A DNA stretch of 64,000 nucleotides, from positions 43,145 to 107,144 of the forward strand of contig CAZFBA010000011.1 in the NCBI GenBank assembly GCA_964517135.1, given 5' to 3'. The notes under the pieces were generated by a model, which was not told the origin of the DNA, did not search any database, and worked only from the letters and a program-made list of their open reading frames with translations. The position numbers and the translations under genes were made by a program. This DNA is from CAZFBA01 sp964517135. Its GTDB lineage: Bacteria > Cyanobacteriota > Vampirovibrionia > JBFMGH01. Below are positions 18,076 to 27,448 of the stretch, piece after piece; position 1 is the stretch's first letter; the number at the start of each line of letters is the position of its first letter.

Positions 18076-18175
18076 NNNNNNNNNNNNNNNNNNNNNNNNN
18101 NNNNNNNNNNNNNNNNNNNNNNNNNNNNNNNNNNNNNNNNNNNNNNNNNNNNNNNNNNNNNNNNNNNNNNNNNNN
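18076..18175. other. Assembly gap (100 N)
   Basis: Exactly 100 N, the usual arbitrary length for a scaffold gap. The true length is unknown, and order across it depends on scaffolding. The bases to the right (18187 on) look like an R1 end, so a repeat probably broke the assembly here. Confidence 0.98.
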
Positions 18176-18186
18176 AACAGATTCAA

Positions 18187-18236
18187 AAGACTGAAGCATA
18201 AACAGAATGACAGATTTTTCTGGTTTCGATTTTCAA
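18187..18236 (+). repeat. R1 element end (diverged)
   Basis: AAGACTGAAGCATAAACAGA followed by GATTTTTCTGGTTTCGATTTTCA resembles the AAGACTAATGCATAA...TTTTCGATTTT end of R1. Only one end can be seen, beside the assembly gap. Confidence 0.4.
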
Positions 18237-18322
18237 TAAATGCTTTTTCTCTATTTCATTTATAATTAGGTTAGATCGGTTTATAAATAAAACTATTTTC
18301 AACTTAAAAGAGACTATATGAT

Positions 18323-19366
18323 ATGAAAGACACTGCAAACAAACAAATTCTAACCGGTTTAACAAAACCAGAATTGCAAACACTAATAGAATATATGCAA
18401 GAACCAGCTTTCAGGGCAGAACAGCTGCATCACTGGATTTATATTAAAAGTGCAGACAGTTTTGACCGAATGACTAACGTTTCTAAATCGCTAAAAAATA
18501 AGCTGGAAAAAACGTATCAAATTAACGCTACTTCTATAGCCAGAAGACAGATAAGTAAGGATGGAACTATAAAGTATTTGCTTGAACTGACCGACGGAGA
18601 GAGAGTAGAAACTGTTCTTATGCGCTTTGATAATAGACCTAACCTTACTGCCTGTATTTCAACACAGGCAGGATGCGCTGTTCAGTGCCTTTTCTGCGCT
18701 ACAGGCAAAAGAGGATTCATCAGAAACCTATCTGCAGCTGAAATGGTCGATCAGGTACTGACAATACAGAGAGATACGGGTCTTAAAGTCAGTAATATAG
18801 TCTTTATGGGACAGGGCGAACCTTTTAACAATTACGAAGAACTCTCTAAAGCTATTTCACTCCTGAATAACTCTATGGATATTGGATCACGCAGAATAAC
18901 TGTTTCTACTGCAGGTATTATACCCGGAATAATACGACTGGCAAAAGATTTTCCACAGGTAACACTTGCCCTTAGCCTTCATGCGGCAAGCAGCAACATA
19001 CGCAAAAAACTGGTTCCTGTTGAAGAAAAATACCCTGTACAAAAACTTATAAAAGCACTTGAAGACTATTATGAACTGACGCATCGCAGAGTCACTATTG
19101 AATATGTCTTAATTAAAGGCATTAACGACGATTTAAATGAAGCGAAAAAGCTCTGCAAGCTGCTCAATAACCTGCATTGCAATATTAATTTGATACCGTA
19201 TAATCTTATTGATGAAAACACTGAATTTCAAACACCAGACGACAATCAGGTAAAAATGTTTAAATATATTCTTGAACTTTCAGGTAAAAAAGTAACCGTC
19301 AGGCTTAAAAGAGGTAACGATATACTTGCAGCCTGCGGCCAGTTAACAGGTAAATATTGCGAATGA
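18323..19366 (+). CDS. rlmN: Dual-specificity RNA methyltransferase RlmN
   Basis: A 347-residue radical-SAM enzyme that methylates C2 of adenine in 23S rRNA (A2503) and in some tRNAs. The N-terminal accessory domain (FRAEQLHHWIY) is followed by the iron-sulphur motif CAVQCLFCATG, the FMGQGEPFNNY motif and the C-terminal catalytic Cys in ILAACGQL. Length is normal. It opens a five-gene run: its last codons overlap the next gene's start (ATGA). Confidence 0.96.
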   Translation: MKDTANKQILTGLTKPELQTLIEYMQEPAFRAEQLHHWIYIKSADSFDRMTNVSKSLKNKLEKTYQINATSIARRQISKDGTIKYLLELTDGERVETVLMRFDNRPNLTACISTQAGCAVQCLFCATGKRGFIRNLSAAEMVDQVLTIQRDTGLKVSNIVFMGQGEPFNNYEELSKAISLLNNSMDIGSRRITVSTAGIIPGIIRLAKDFPQVTLALSLHAASSNIRKKLVPVEEKYPVQKLIKALEDYYELTHRRVTIEYVLIKGINDDLNEAKKLCKLLNNLHCNINLIPYNLIDENTEFQTPDDNQVKMFKYILELSGKKVTVRLKRGNDILAACGQLTGKYCE

Positions 19367-20856
19367 AAGAAGTTATTTCCAACAAAACACTGGCTTTAAT
19401 AATTATACTTATTCTAATAGCAGGTTACGCCGCCTATTATATGAAAACAAAGAAAAGCAGTGAAGATATTAAAACAAAAATGGAAGCCATTGTTAGCTAT
19501 AAACAGGCTAATGAATACTTTTATGCCGGTGACTATAACAATGCTATCAAGAAGTTTAAAGATTCTATTAAGCTTCAACCACTAAACCCAAAGGCCTATG
19601 AAAAACTGGGATACACCTATAAGCTTCAGGGCCAGTATGAAGAATCTCTTAAGTATCTGAATAAGTCTATTGAGCAGAATCCTGAGGATTTCAGAACATA
19701 TATGGAGCTGGCTGATACTTATCTTAAAACTGATGATTATGATAAAGCCCAGAGTGTTATAGATAAAGCACTCAAAGAAAGTTCAGAAAACAAGGATGAA
19801 AGTATTGCTTATAACTTTAAAGGCCTGGCATACTTAAATCAAAAAGAATACGACAAAGCCATTGACAATATTACAAAAGCTCTCAAGATTGATCCTGTTT
19901 ATATTGAAGCAAGAACTAACCTGGGCCTGGTTTATTTAAGAAAAGATGATTATGAAAATGCACTAAAACACTTTAAAACGGCCCATGAACTTTCTAAAAG
20001 ACTGCCCCTGCCACAATATTATATTGCCTATACTTACTATAAGCAGGAAAAATTCAGCAGATCACTTGCACAGCTTGAAAGAATTAAGCACCTGACACCT
20101 GACTACATTAAGTCATATTATTTATGCGGTGTTATCTATGCAAAACAAAGATCCCTCAACAAAACTATAAATAATTTTACCCGTATGTTGCAAATTGACC
20201 CGGGATCTGTTTCTGCATCAGAATATAATGAAATGCTGCAGGAAGTATTAGACATACTGCTAAAATTAAAACAGAATAATAAAAATAAAGTTGAACTTTA
20301 TGATCTTGTAGCAACAATATATACAAGGCAAAATAAACCACAGGAAGCTATAAATATCTATAAAGAAGCCCTTAAAAATGGTCTTGACTACCCGGAAATA
20401 CACAATAACCTGGGCTCTCTATATATTGTTATTAGAGACTATGAAATGGCCGTTGATGAATACAAAAAAGCTGTCGGCAAAAGACCGGATGAAGCTCTGT
20501 TTCATTATGGTCTGGCAAGTGTTTATGAAAGACAAAAAGACTATAACGCTGCCATAAAAGAACTTAAAGAAACCCTCAGCATAGACCCTGAGTTTAGTAT
20601 AGCAGAAGTCAAGCTTGCCAATACTTATAAAGCCATAAAAGATTATGAAAATGCCTTTATACATTATCGTAAAGCCCTTCAAACAAACCCATCAGAGGCC
20701 TACGCTTATCTGGGGCTAGGTGAACTCTATCAAAAACAAGACCTCATAAAAGATGCTGTATGGAACTATAACCAGTTCATTAAATACGCAGAAAACACTC
20801 CTAAAAAAGATGAAATACTCCAGAAAGTTGAAAAACTGTCAAAAGAAATAAATTAA
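19363..20856 (+). CDS. Membrane-anchored TPR protein
   Basis: A 497-residue protein with one N-terminal membrane segment (LALIIILILIAGYAAYYM) and then about a dozen tetratricopeptide repeats of 34 residues (YNNAIKKFKDSIKLQPLNPK, and AYEKLGYTYKLQGQYEESLK next to it). It probably acts as a protein-protein scaffold on the outer face of the inner membrane. I chose the ATG overlapping the rlmN stop; a TTG six bases earlier is also in frame. No specific partner is evident. Confidence 0.85.
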   Translation: MKEVISNKTLALIIILILIAGYAAYYMKTKKSSEDIKTKMEAIVSYKQANEYFYAGDYNNAIKKFKDSIKLQPLNPKAYEKLGYTYKLQGQYEESLKYLNKSIEQNPEDFRTYMELADTYLKTDDYDKAQSVIDKALKESSENKDESIAYNFKGLAYLNQKEYDKAIDNITKALKIDPVYIEARTNLGLVYLRKDDYENALKHFKTAHELSKRLPLPQYYIAYTYYKQEKFSRSLAQLERIKHLTPDYIKSYYLCGVIYAKQRSLNKTINNFTRMLQIDPGSVSASEYNEMLQEVLDILLKLKQNNKNKVELYDLVATIYTRQNKPQEAINIYKEALKNGLDYPEIHNNLGSLYIVIRDYEMAVDEYKKAVGKRPDEALFHYGLASVYERQKDYNAAIKELKETLSIDPEFSIAEVKLANTYKAIKDYENAFIHYRKALQTNPSEAYAYLGLGELYQKQDLIKDAVWNYNQFIKYAENTPKKDEILQKVEKLSKEIN

Positions 20857-20866
20857 AGGATTTTCA

Positions 20867-21637
20867 ATGCTAATAAAACAACTCTCTCAACATATAGAAG
20901 AGGTAGCCCCTCTTGAATTGCAGGAACCCTGGGATAACTCAGGCTGGCAAGTCTTCTGTGGCAATAAAGAATGCACAGGAACTCTAGTAAGCCTTAGTGT
21001 TACCGTCAGTGTAATTGAAAGCGCAAAAAAAAATGGCTGTAATCTCATTATATCTCATCATCCAGTTATTTTTAAAGAGCTAAAAACAATCACACCTGAG
21101 ACCCTTACAGGAAAAATTATCTTAAACGCAATTAAAGAAGATATTTCCATATATGCTGCTCACACAAACCTGGATAAAGCAAAAGATGGCGTCAGCGATA
21201 TTCTGGCCAAAAAACTGGGGCTGAAAGATATAAGACCATTGGTACCTGAAAAAAACTACCCTGAAGCAGGCATGGGTAGAACCGGATCCTTAAACATTCT
21301 GACTGAACTATATACTTTTCTGGATCTTGTTAAAAAAACACTTAAAACTGATCACCTGAAAATTATTAATAACTGCAACAAAACAACCATAAGCAAAATA
21401 GCTATTTGCGGAGGAGCAGGGGCAAGCTTAACAGAAATTATGCCTGATGATATTGACCTCTTCATCACAGGAGATGTCAAATATCACGATGCACTTGAGG
21501 CCCAGAACATAGTTCTCGTTGATGCAGGACACCTTCAAACAGAGCAATTCATTGTAGATAAAATAGTTGATACACTCAAAATTCTTAATTTAAAAGTAGA
21601 AGGCTATTACACAAATTCACCATGGCAAAACTATTAA
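20867..21637 (+). CDS. NIF3-like dinuclear metal protein (DUF34)
   Basis: A 256-residue protein of the NIF3/DUF34 family, formerly labelled GTP cyclohydrolase 1 type 2 homologue. It shows the family start EPWDNSGWQV, metal ligands in SHHPVIFK, the AAHTNLDKAKDGV motif, GGAGASL and the C-terminal DAGHLQTEQ metal site. The biochemical role of the family is still unsettled; metal insertase or hydrolase roles have been suggested. Its end overlaps the next gene by 16 bp. Confidence 0.93.
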   Translation: MLIKQLSQHIEEVAPLELQEPWDNSGWQVFCGNKECTGTLVSLSVTVSVIESAKKNGCNLIISHHPVIFKELKTITPETLTGKIILNAIKEDISIYAAHTNLDKAKDGVSDILAKKLGLKDIRPLVPEKNYPEAGMGRTGSLNILTELYTFLDLVKKTLKTDHLKIINNCNKTTISKIAICGGAGASLTEIMPDDIDLFITGDVKYHDALEAQNIVLVDAGHLQTEQFIVDKIVDTLKILNLKVEGYYTNSPWQNY

Positions 21638-22599
21638 CAAAAAAAGTTTTTGGCAAAACCGGTTTACTTGTTTCGCACCTCTGCTTTGGAACACTCTCAA
21701 TCGGGCCCTATCATTCTAACCTTTCTGTAGATGAAGGTGCTGAGCTACTTGCCTTTGCTTACAAACAGGGCATCAACTTCTGGGATACCGCAGAGCTTTA
21801 TGAAACCTACCCGCATATTAACAGGGCTCTCAAGCTTCTTAATTATCCTGATGATATAATAATAGCCTCAAGAAGCTTTGCTAGAACATATGAAGAGATG
21901 AAAACCAGCATTGATAACTGCCTTAATGCCCTTGAATTAAAAACCATAGCCATTTTTGGGCTCCATGAGATGAGCAATCAGGAAGATTTTGAACATTCTC
22001 AGGGCGCATTTGAAGCCCTCAAAGAAGCAAAGACAGAAAAAAAAATACAGAATATTAAAATCAGTATGCACAGTATTGAAGCTGTTAATATAGCCTCCGG
22101 TAACTCCTGGGTTGACTGTATATTCCCTCTTTATAACATTGCAGGCACTGGCATTCCTGACGGAACAGCAGAAGAGATGACAGCTGCAATTAAAAAGGCT
22201 TCTCAAAAAGGCAAAGCAGTCTATGCCATGAAAGTACTTGCAGGCGGTCACCTGTCTTCTAAGGCTGAAGAGTGTATAAACTATGTAATTAAAAACACAT
22301 ATGTAAATTCTATCGCCATAGGTATGGACAACACCAACGAAATACTTCTTAACATTGCACTTTTTACTGGTGATACAAAAACTATTAACCGTATCAAACC
22401 CTGTGTAGCCAGTCAGAAAAAAACTATACAGGTTGACCCCTGGTGTGAGGGCTGCGGAGAATGTATAAAAATTTGCCCGAATAACGCAATAACGCTAGAA
22501 TTTTCTCAGGCCAAAATAAATCACGATAAATGCATACTCTGCGGATATTGCGCCAGTGCCTGCAAATATTTCTGTTTGAAAGTTGTGAATAAAAGATGA
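21622..22599 (+). CDS. Aldo/keto reductase with C-terminal 2[4Fe-4S] ferredoxin domain
   Basis: A 325-residue protein. Residues 5-265 form an aldo/keto reductase barrel beginning VFGKTGLLVSHLCFGT, with the catalytic Asp and Tyr in FWDTAELYETY and His in FGLHEM. The usual catalytic Lys position reads IASRSFA, so Lys seems replaced by Arg or shifted, which is odd. Residues 275-320 carry two ferredoxin clusters, CEGCGECIKICP and CILCGYCASACK. The combination is a known oxidoreductase subfamily of unknown substrate. It overlaps both neighbours slightly, so it is translationally coupled. Confidence 0.9.
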   Translation: MAKLLTKKVFGKTGLLVSHLCFGTLSIGPYHSNLSVDEGAELLAFAYKQGINFWDTAELYETYPHINRALKLLNYPDDIIIASRSFARTYEEMKTSIDNCLNALELKTIAIFGLHEMSNQEDFEHSQGAFEALKEAKTEKKIQNIKISMHSIEAVNIASGNSWVDCIFPLYNIAGTGIPDGTAEEMTAAIKKASQKGKAVYAMKVLAGGHLSSKAEECINYVIKNTYVNSIAIGMDNTNEILLNIALFTGDTKTINRIKPCVASQKKTIQVDPWCEGCGECIKICPNNAITLEFSQAKINHDKCILCGYCASACKYFCLKVVNKR

Positions 22600-23474
22600 A
22601 AAAAGCAATAATAGTTTCAATACTTCTACATTTAACATTACTACAAGGATATGTTGGCTATACACAGCCGTTAAGCAACACTGACTTTAATATACAAAAA
22701 TATGAACAACATATAAAAGAACAAAAACAGGATCTAGGAGCCTATATGGCCCTTCTTCTTTTATATTCAAACGAGAAATATAATCAAAAAATGATTGGCC
22801 TGATGAAAAAAATTAACAGGCAATTTGATAAGGAACCACTTATATTGAAGGCTTATAACAACTATGCTGCCAGCTATTATAAAGATAAAAACTATGAAAT
22901 GGCTGAAAAAATTGCTTCTATTACACTTGATAAATATCCTGAAGACCCTGACGCAGCCCTGATTTATTCTGAAACATTACAAAGAAACAATAAAATTGCT
23001 GAAAGCATCAGGTTTCTGGAAAAATTTTTAAAGAAGAACCCTGACCAGTTTTTCCTGCACACTAAATTAACCTATCAGCTTCTCTATAAAGGAGATTATA
23101 AAAAAGCTTTTGAAGTTGCTAAAGCTGCCCATATGATAAATATTAACAATGTAGATTTTTATTTTCTTGAAGCTGTTACACTTCAACTTCAAGATTCAGA
23201 TGAGGCTTTAAAATATTATAATGCTTACCTTGAGAAGTTAGAATTCAGCAGAGATCTTGAAGAACGAGAACAAGCAGCAATACTTATTGTTGAAGTTCTT
23301 TCCAGCAGCTGTTCTAATTCGGAAACATATATTAAACTGATCAAACAGCTTGAATACCTAAAGACACCAGGAGCTATAATACTAGTTCAGGCAAGGTTTG
23401 CAGCAAGAATGTTCCCTGAAGAATCTTTTTTTAAGGTTAAAATTAATGAAATAGAATCCAGAAATTCTGCTTGA
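22596..23474 (+). CDS. Secreted TPR-like protein
   Basis: A 292-residue protein with an N-terminal signal peptide (KKAIIVSILLHLTLLQGYVG) followed by TPR-like helices, for example NYEMAEKIASITLDKYPEDP and KIAESIRFLEKFLKKNPDQF. The ATG overlaps the stop of the aldo/keto reductase by four bases, and this is the last gene of the rlmN run. Likely periplasmic. Function unknown. Confidence 0.78.
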   Translation: MKKAIIVSILLHLTLLQGYVGYTQPLSNTDFNIQKYEQHIKEQKQDLGAYMALLLLYSNEKYNQKMIGLMKKINRQFDKEPLILKAYNNYAASYYKDKNYEMAEKIASITLDKYPEDPDAALIYSETLQRNNKIAESIRFLEKFLKKNPDQFFLHTKLTYQLLYKGDYKKAFEVAKAAHMININNVDFYFLEAVTLQLQDSDEALKYYNAYLEKLEFSRDLEEREQAAILIVEVLSSSCSNSETYIKLIKQLEYLKTPGAIILVQARFAARMFPEESFFKVKINEIESRNSA

Positions 23475-23792
23475 TTATTTTTTTAACCTTTTTTCAAGAA
23501 GAATAATTTTATCACGCAGATAGTTAAGGTCGCTGGTAATCTCTTCACGCTCTTTTATGGCGTTTTGCAGTTCATTCCGTATGGTTTTGCTGGTTGTTTC
23601 AAAATAATCAAGCTCATTATTCAACTCGGTATTAAGCCAGTTTAATAAATTGGTGCACCTTGCCCCTGAAAGATTTTCAAGCTGACCAATTAAAAGATGA
23701 AGCTGCTCTTTTTTAGCCTGTAAATTTGTATACTGAGAGACGGCTTTATTTCGTTCATGCCTGATTTTATGCAATAACCCTGTCTTTTTCAC
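23475..23792 (-). CDS. Small coiled-coil protein
   Basis: A 105-residue protein, almost wholly heptad-like helix (ALQAKKEQLHLLIGQLENL-type periodicity, then NELQNAIKEREEITSDLNYL) with basic ends. It is convergent with the TPR gene, their stops lying back to back. The size and charge recall FliJ-type chaperones, but there is no specific motif, so no name is given. Confidence 0.6.
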   Translation of the reverse strand: MKKTGLLHKIRHERNKAVSQYTNLQAKKEQLHLLIGQLENLSGARCTNLLNWLNTELNNELDYFETTSKTIRNELQNAIKEREEITSDLNYLRDKIILLEKRLKK

Positions 23793-24167
23793 ACCCTGTA
23801 CTCCCTAATCATTTATACATTTAACTATAAGCTTTTGGGAAGTATATTGCATTCACCACCTGGCCTAAACCCGGATTAAAAACAGGGATAAAAAATTTCA
23901 TAATGCATCAAAATTACAAGCTATGAAGGCTTTTAGAGATTATTAACAGCCCTGTTTACTTCAAATATTGGCTGACATTTAAATTAAAATTAAAATAAAT
24001 ACTTGAATCGCTTCTGTTACAAGAACTTTACACTTCTTGAAGATTTATTATTCTTAATGTTTATGAATTATAACGTTAATTACAGTTAAATTATAGAGTT
24101 TATGACCACTCTTACACCCGGAAAACTTAAAATGTTTATGCCCTGTGTTTTAGAAAACTTAAAAAAA
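23793..24167. other. Intergenic, nothing recognised
   Basis: AT-rich DNA upstream of the yggS promoter. No reading frame with a ribosome site, strong hairpin or RNA gene was seen. Confidence 0.5.
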
Positions 24168-24195
24168 TTGACAAAGTACAGCAAACGTTTAAACT
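24168..24195 (+). promoter_or_regulatory. Sigma-70-type promoter of yggS-sepF
   Basis: A consensus -35 TTGACA is followed after 16 bp by TAAACT, about 35 bp upstream of the yggS start. This is the best -35 match seen in the window. Confidence 0.5.
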
Positions 24196-24228
24196 AGTAT
24201 TCAAAGGGGTTATGGAGAAACCAGCTGA

Positions 24229-24885
24229 ATGACTGTAAAAGAAAACCTGCTAAAGCTGAAACAAGACCTGCAAAATACCCCGATAAAAATCATCGCTGTT
24301 ACAAAATACACCACAGTGGTTAAAATCATCGAAGCCTATGAGGCAGGTCTCAGGATTTTTGGAGAAAGTAAAATTCAAGATGTAGAAAAAAAATTCTCTG
24401 AACTACCTGAAGAAATTAAAACCAGTGCTGAATGGCATCTAATAGGCCACCTCCAGACCAACAAGGTCAAAAAAGCTATCGGTAAGTTTAACTTAATTCA
24501 TTCTGTAGATTCACTGAAACTTGCTGAAAGGATATCCAGCGAGGCTGAAAAACAAAATATCTTACAAGATATACTGCTACAGGTAAACATAACCGGAGAA
24601 GAAAGTAAACACGGATTCAAAAAGGAGGACATACAAGAAAAATTCCAGGAAATACTCGAGTTGAGCCATCTAAATATCAAAGGATTTATGACAATGGCAC
24701 CTCTCACAAATAATGAACACATTATCAGAGAGTGTTTCAGGGGATTAAAAGAACTAAAAGATAAAATCCATCAGCAATACAATAAAAACCTGCCTGAATT
24801 GTCTATGGGAATGAGTAATGACTACAAAATCGCCATCGAGGAAGGCAGCACAATGATAAGAATCGGTCAGAAATTATTTTCGTAA
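24229..24885 (+). CDS. yggS: YggS/PROSC-family pyridoxal-phosphate homeostasis protein
   Basis: A 218-residue PLP-binding protein with the lysine in IIAVTKYT (about residue 26), HLIGHLQTNK, and the C-terminal SMGMSNDYKIAIEEGSTMIRIG phosphate-binding segment. The family buffers PLP and has no known catalytic reaction. It stands directly upstream of sepF, the arrangement known from Firmicutes, Actinobacteria and Cyanobacteria (ylmE-ylmF). A good TTGACA promoter precedes it. Confidence 0.95.
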   Translation: MTVKENLLKLKQDLQNTPIKIIAVTKYTTVVKIIEAYEAGLRIFGESKIQDVEKKFSELPEEIKTSAEWHLIGHLQTNKVKKAIGKFNLIHSVDSLKLAERISSEAEKQNILQDILLQVNITGEESKHGFKKEDIQEKFQEILELSHLNIKGFMTMAPLTNNEHIIRECFRGLKELKDKIHQQYNKNLPELSMGMSNDYKIAIEEGSTMIRIGQKLFS

Positions 24886-24912
24886 TGTCACTAAATATAG
24901 GGAGGAAGTAAA

Positions 24913-25392
24913 TTGTCCAGCGGTTTAATGCACAAAATCAAGAATTTTGTAGGTCTCACAAATTATATTGATGAAGAAGATGATATATTCGATGAATTAT
25001 ATCGTTCAGAACCTGACTACACTACACACACAAGTGTTAACATGGAAAACGAAAATTCAAGAAGAAACAAAAACAACCTGAAGGTTGTCAATCATCCCAA
25101 TTCAGGTAGTTATGAAGTGATGGTCGTAGAACCCAGAGCTTTTGATGAATCATTAGAAATCATTACTCACCTGAGAGAAAGAAAATCTATCGTTATTAAT
25201 CTGCATCTCCTTGATAATGAGCAATCACAAAGAGTGGTAGACTTCTTATCAGGAGCCACACACGCAATTGACGGTCATCAGCAACGCATTGGCGAAGGTG
25301 TGTTTATCTTTACGCCTCCTAGCGTCTGCATTTCCGCCGAGTCTGACAAGTCTAAAGCAATTAGAGATGCTTTCTGGAATCATCCTCAATAA
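24913..25392 (+). CDS. sepF: Cell division protein SepF
   Basis: A 159-residue protein that bundles and anchors FtsZ at the division site. The N-terminal amphipathic membrane helix (LMHKIKNFVGL) and a variable acidic linker precede the SepF core of about 85 residues with VVEPRAFDESLEI, SIVINLHLLDNEQSQRVVDF and LSGATHAIDGHQQRIGEGVF. The start is TTG, chosen because GGAGG lies seven bases upstream; the next ATG is five codons later. It forms an operon with yggS. Confidence 0.93.
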   Translation: MSSGLMHKIKNFVGLTNYIDEEDDIFDELYRSEPDYTTHTSVNMENENSRRNKNNLKVVNHPNSGSYEVMVVEPRAFDESLEIITHLRERKSIVINLHLLDNEQSQRVVDFLSGATHAIDGHQQRIGEGVFIFTPPSVCISAESDKSKAIRDAFWNHPQ

Positions 25393-25426
25393 CTAATTTG
25401 ACGTAGTGCTTGACTTAAAGATTAAT

Positions 25427-25461
25427 CCTGCTGCAAAATTCTTATTGGAGCAGGTTTTTTT
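25427..25461 (+). terminator. Rho-independent terminator of yggS-sepF
   Basis: CCTGCT pairs with AGCAGG around a 16-base loop that may itself fold, followed by seven T. Confidence 0.75.
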
Positions 25462-25653
25462 ATTGTAAACCTGTAAAAATCCTTGCCTTAAGGTCAATAC
25501 AATTGATACTGATTCATAAACAGTTAAAATTTCTTTAAAAAAGGATGAATTAAATCTATAATGCTAATAAAATCTTTGTGTTACCCTGAATAATACAGAG
25601 CAAAAAATAACCTTTAAGAGACGTTTAATTTAATATTCCCCGGAAAGAGCATA

Positions 25654-27447
25654 ATGAATACTCAACATATAAGAAACTTCTGCATTATAGCACATATAGA
25701 CCACGGTAAAAGCACACTGGCAGACAGATTGCTTGAAATAACAGGCACAATGTCTGAACGGGACAAGGTTGACCAATTCCTTGACACAATGGAACTGGAA
25801 AGAGAACGGGGTATAACAATAAAGTTACAGGCCGCAAGAATGGAATATACCGCAAAAGATGGCCAGAATTACATCCTGAATTTAATTGATACGCCCGGCC
25901 ACGTTGATTTTTATTATGAAGTATCTAGAAGCCTCGCTGCATGCGAAGGTGCCCTGCTTGTCGTTGATGCAACACAGGGCGTAGAAGCTCAAACACTGGC
26001 TAACGTGTATATGGCCATAGACCACGACCTTGAAATAATACCTGTAATTAACAAAATTGACCTTACAAGCGCAGAACCCGAAAGGGTCAAGCAAGAAATA
26101 GAAGAAATCATTGGCATTGACACTTCAGATGCTATTTTAACCTCAGCCAAAACCGGTGAAGGTGCTTCAGAAGTTCTGGAAGCTATTGTAGAAAGGATAC
26201 CGGTGCCTGAAAATAACCTCAACAAACCTTTCAGAGCACTTATTTTTGACAGCGTCTATGATCCTTATCTGGGTACTATAATCTTTTTCAAGGTCATTGA
26301 CGGCTCTATTTCAAAAGGTGATAAAATTAAGCTGATGATAAATAACCGTACCTTTGAAATAACAGAACTAGGGTTTATGAAGCCTATCAGAGTTCCTGTA
26401 AAAACTATATCCTGCGGAGAAGTTGGCTATCTTGCAGCCTCAATTAAAGAGGCTCTGCCAACAGTAGGTGATACCATTACAAATGCTGATAAACCGGCTG
26501 ATAAGCCACTGCCCGGGTATAAACAGGCACAGCCGATGGTATTTTGCGGGCTTTATCCTGTAGAAAATGATGACTATCAGGACCTCAAAGATGCCCTCGA
26601 TAAGCTCTGTTTGAATGATTCAAGTTTTACCTTTGAGCCTGAAACCTCTCAAGCACTAGGTTTCGGGTTCAGATGCGGTTTTCTCGGCCTTTTACATATG
26701 GAAATCATTCAGGAAAGACTTGAACGAGAATATGAACTAAACCTGGTAATAACAGCTCCCAGTGTTGTGTACAAGGTTTATACCACTGATGGCAAAGTTA
26801 CACAGATAGACAACCCTGCAAACCTGCCTGACCCTGTTAAAATTGACAAACTGGAAGAACCTTATGTCAGGGTAAATATTATGACACCCAATGAATACGT
26901 CGGCTCTATTATGGATCTGGCACAGTCAAAACGTGGTATATATAAAGAACTCAGCTATCTGGATAAGATTCTGGTATCATTGAAATATGAAATGCCTCTT
27001 GCAGAAATTATTACAGATTTTTATGACAAGCTAAAATCCTGCACCAGAGGGTATGCTAGTATGGACTACGAACTTTCTGATTATAAAGAGTCAAAACTCG
27101 TAAAACTTGATATATTGCTATCAGGAGAACCTGTAGATGCCCTGAGCACCATTGTTCACAGAGATGGCGCTTTTCATATTGGCCAGAAACTTGCCTCAAA
27201 GCTTAAAGAGGTTATACCACGACAAATGTTTGAGGTTCCCATTCAGGCTGCAATTGGTGGTAAAATAATTGCAAGAACCAATGTAAAAGCACTCAGAAAA
27301 AATGTACTTGATAAATGCTATGGCGGCGACATTACCCGTAAAAGAAAGCTGTTAGAGAAACAAAAAGCTGGCAAGAGGAGAATGAAATCCTTTGGAAAGG
27401 TTGAGATACCGCAAGAAGCATTTATGGCAGTATTAAAGGTGGAATAA
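25654..27447 (+). CDS. lepA: Elongation factor 4 (LepA)
   Basis: A 597-residue ribosomal GTPase, normal length. GTPase motifs are G1 AHIDHGKST, G3 DTPGHVDF and G4 NKID. EF-G-like domains follow, then the LepA-specific C-terminal domain rich in Lys/Arg (GGDITRKRKLLEKQKAGK). It acts on stalled ribosomes and in initiation. glgC begins 2 bp after its stop, so the two are co-transcribed. Confidence 0.98.
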   Translation: MNTQHIRNFCIIAHIDHGKSTLADRLLEITGTMSERDKVDQFLDTMELERERGITIKLQAARMEYTAKDGQNYILNLIDTPGHVDFYYEVSRSLAACEGALLVVDATQGVEAQTLANVYMAIDHDLEIIPVINKIDLTSAEPERVKQEIEEIIGIDTSDAILTSAKTGEGASEVLEAIVERIPVPENNLNKPFRALIFDSVYDPYLGTIIFFKVIDGSISKGDKIKLMINNRTFEITELGFMKPIRVPVKTISCGEVGYLAASIKEALPTVGDTITNADKPADKPLPGYKQAQPMVFCGLYPVENDDYQDLKDALDKLCLNDSSFTFEPETSQALGFGFRCGFLGLLHMEIIQERLEREYELNLVITAPSVVYKVYTTDGKVTQIDNPANLPDPVKIDKLEEPYVRVNIMTPNEYVGSIMDLAQSKRGIYKELSYLDKILVSLKYEMPLAEIITDFYDKLKSCTRGYASMDYELSDYKESKLVKLDILLSGEPVDALSTIVHRDGAFHIGQKLASKLKEVIPRQMFEVPIQAAIGGKIIARTNVKALRKNVLDKCYGGDITRKRKLLEKQKAGKRRMKSFGKVEIPQEAFMAVLKVE

Positions 27448-27448
27448 T

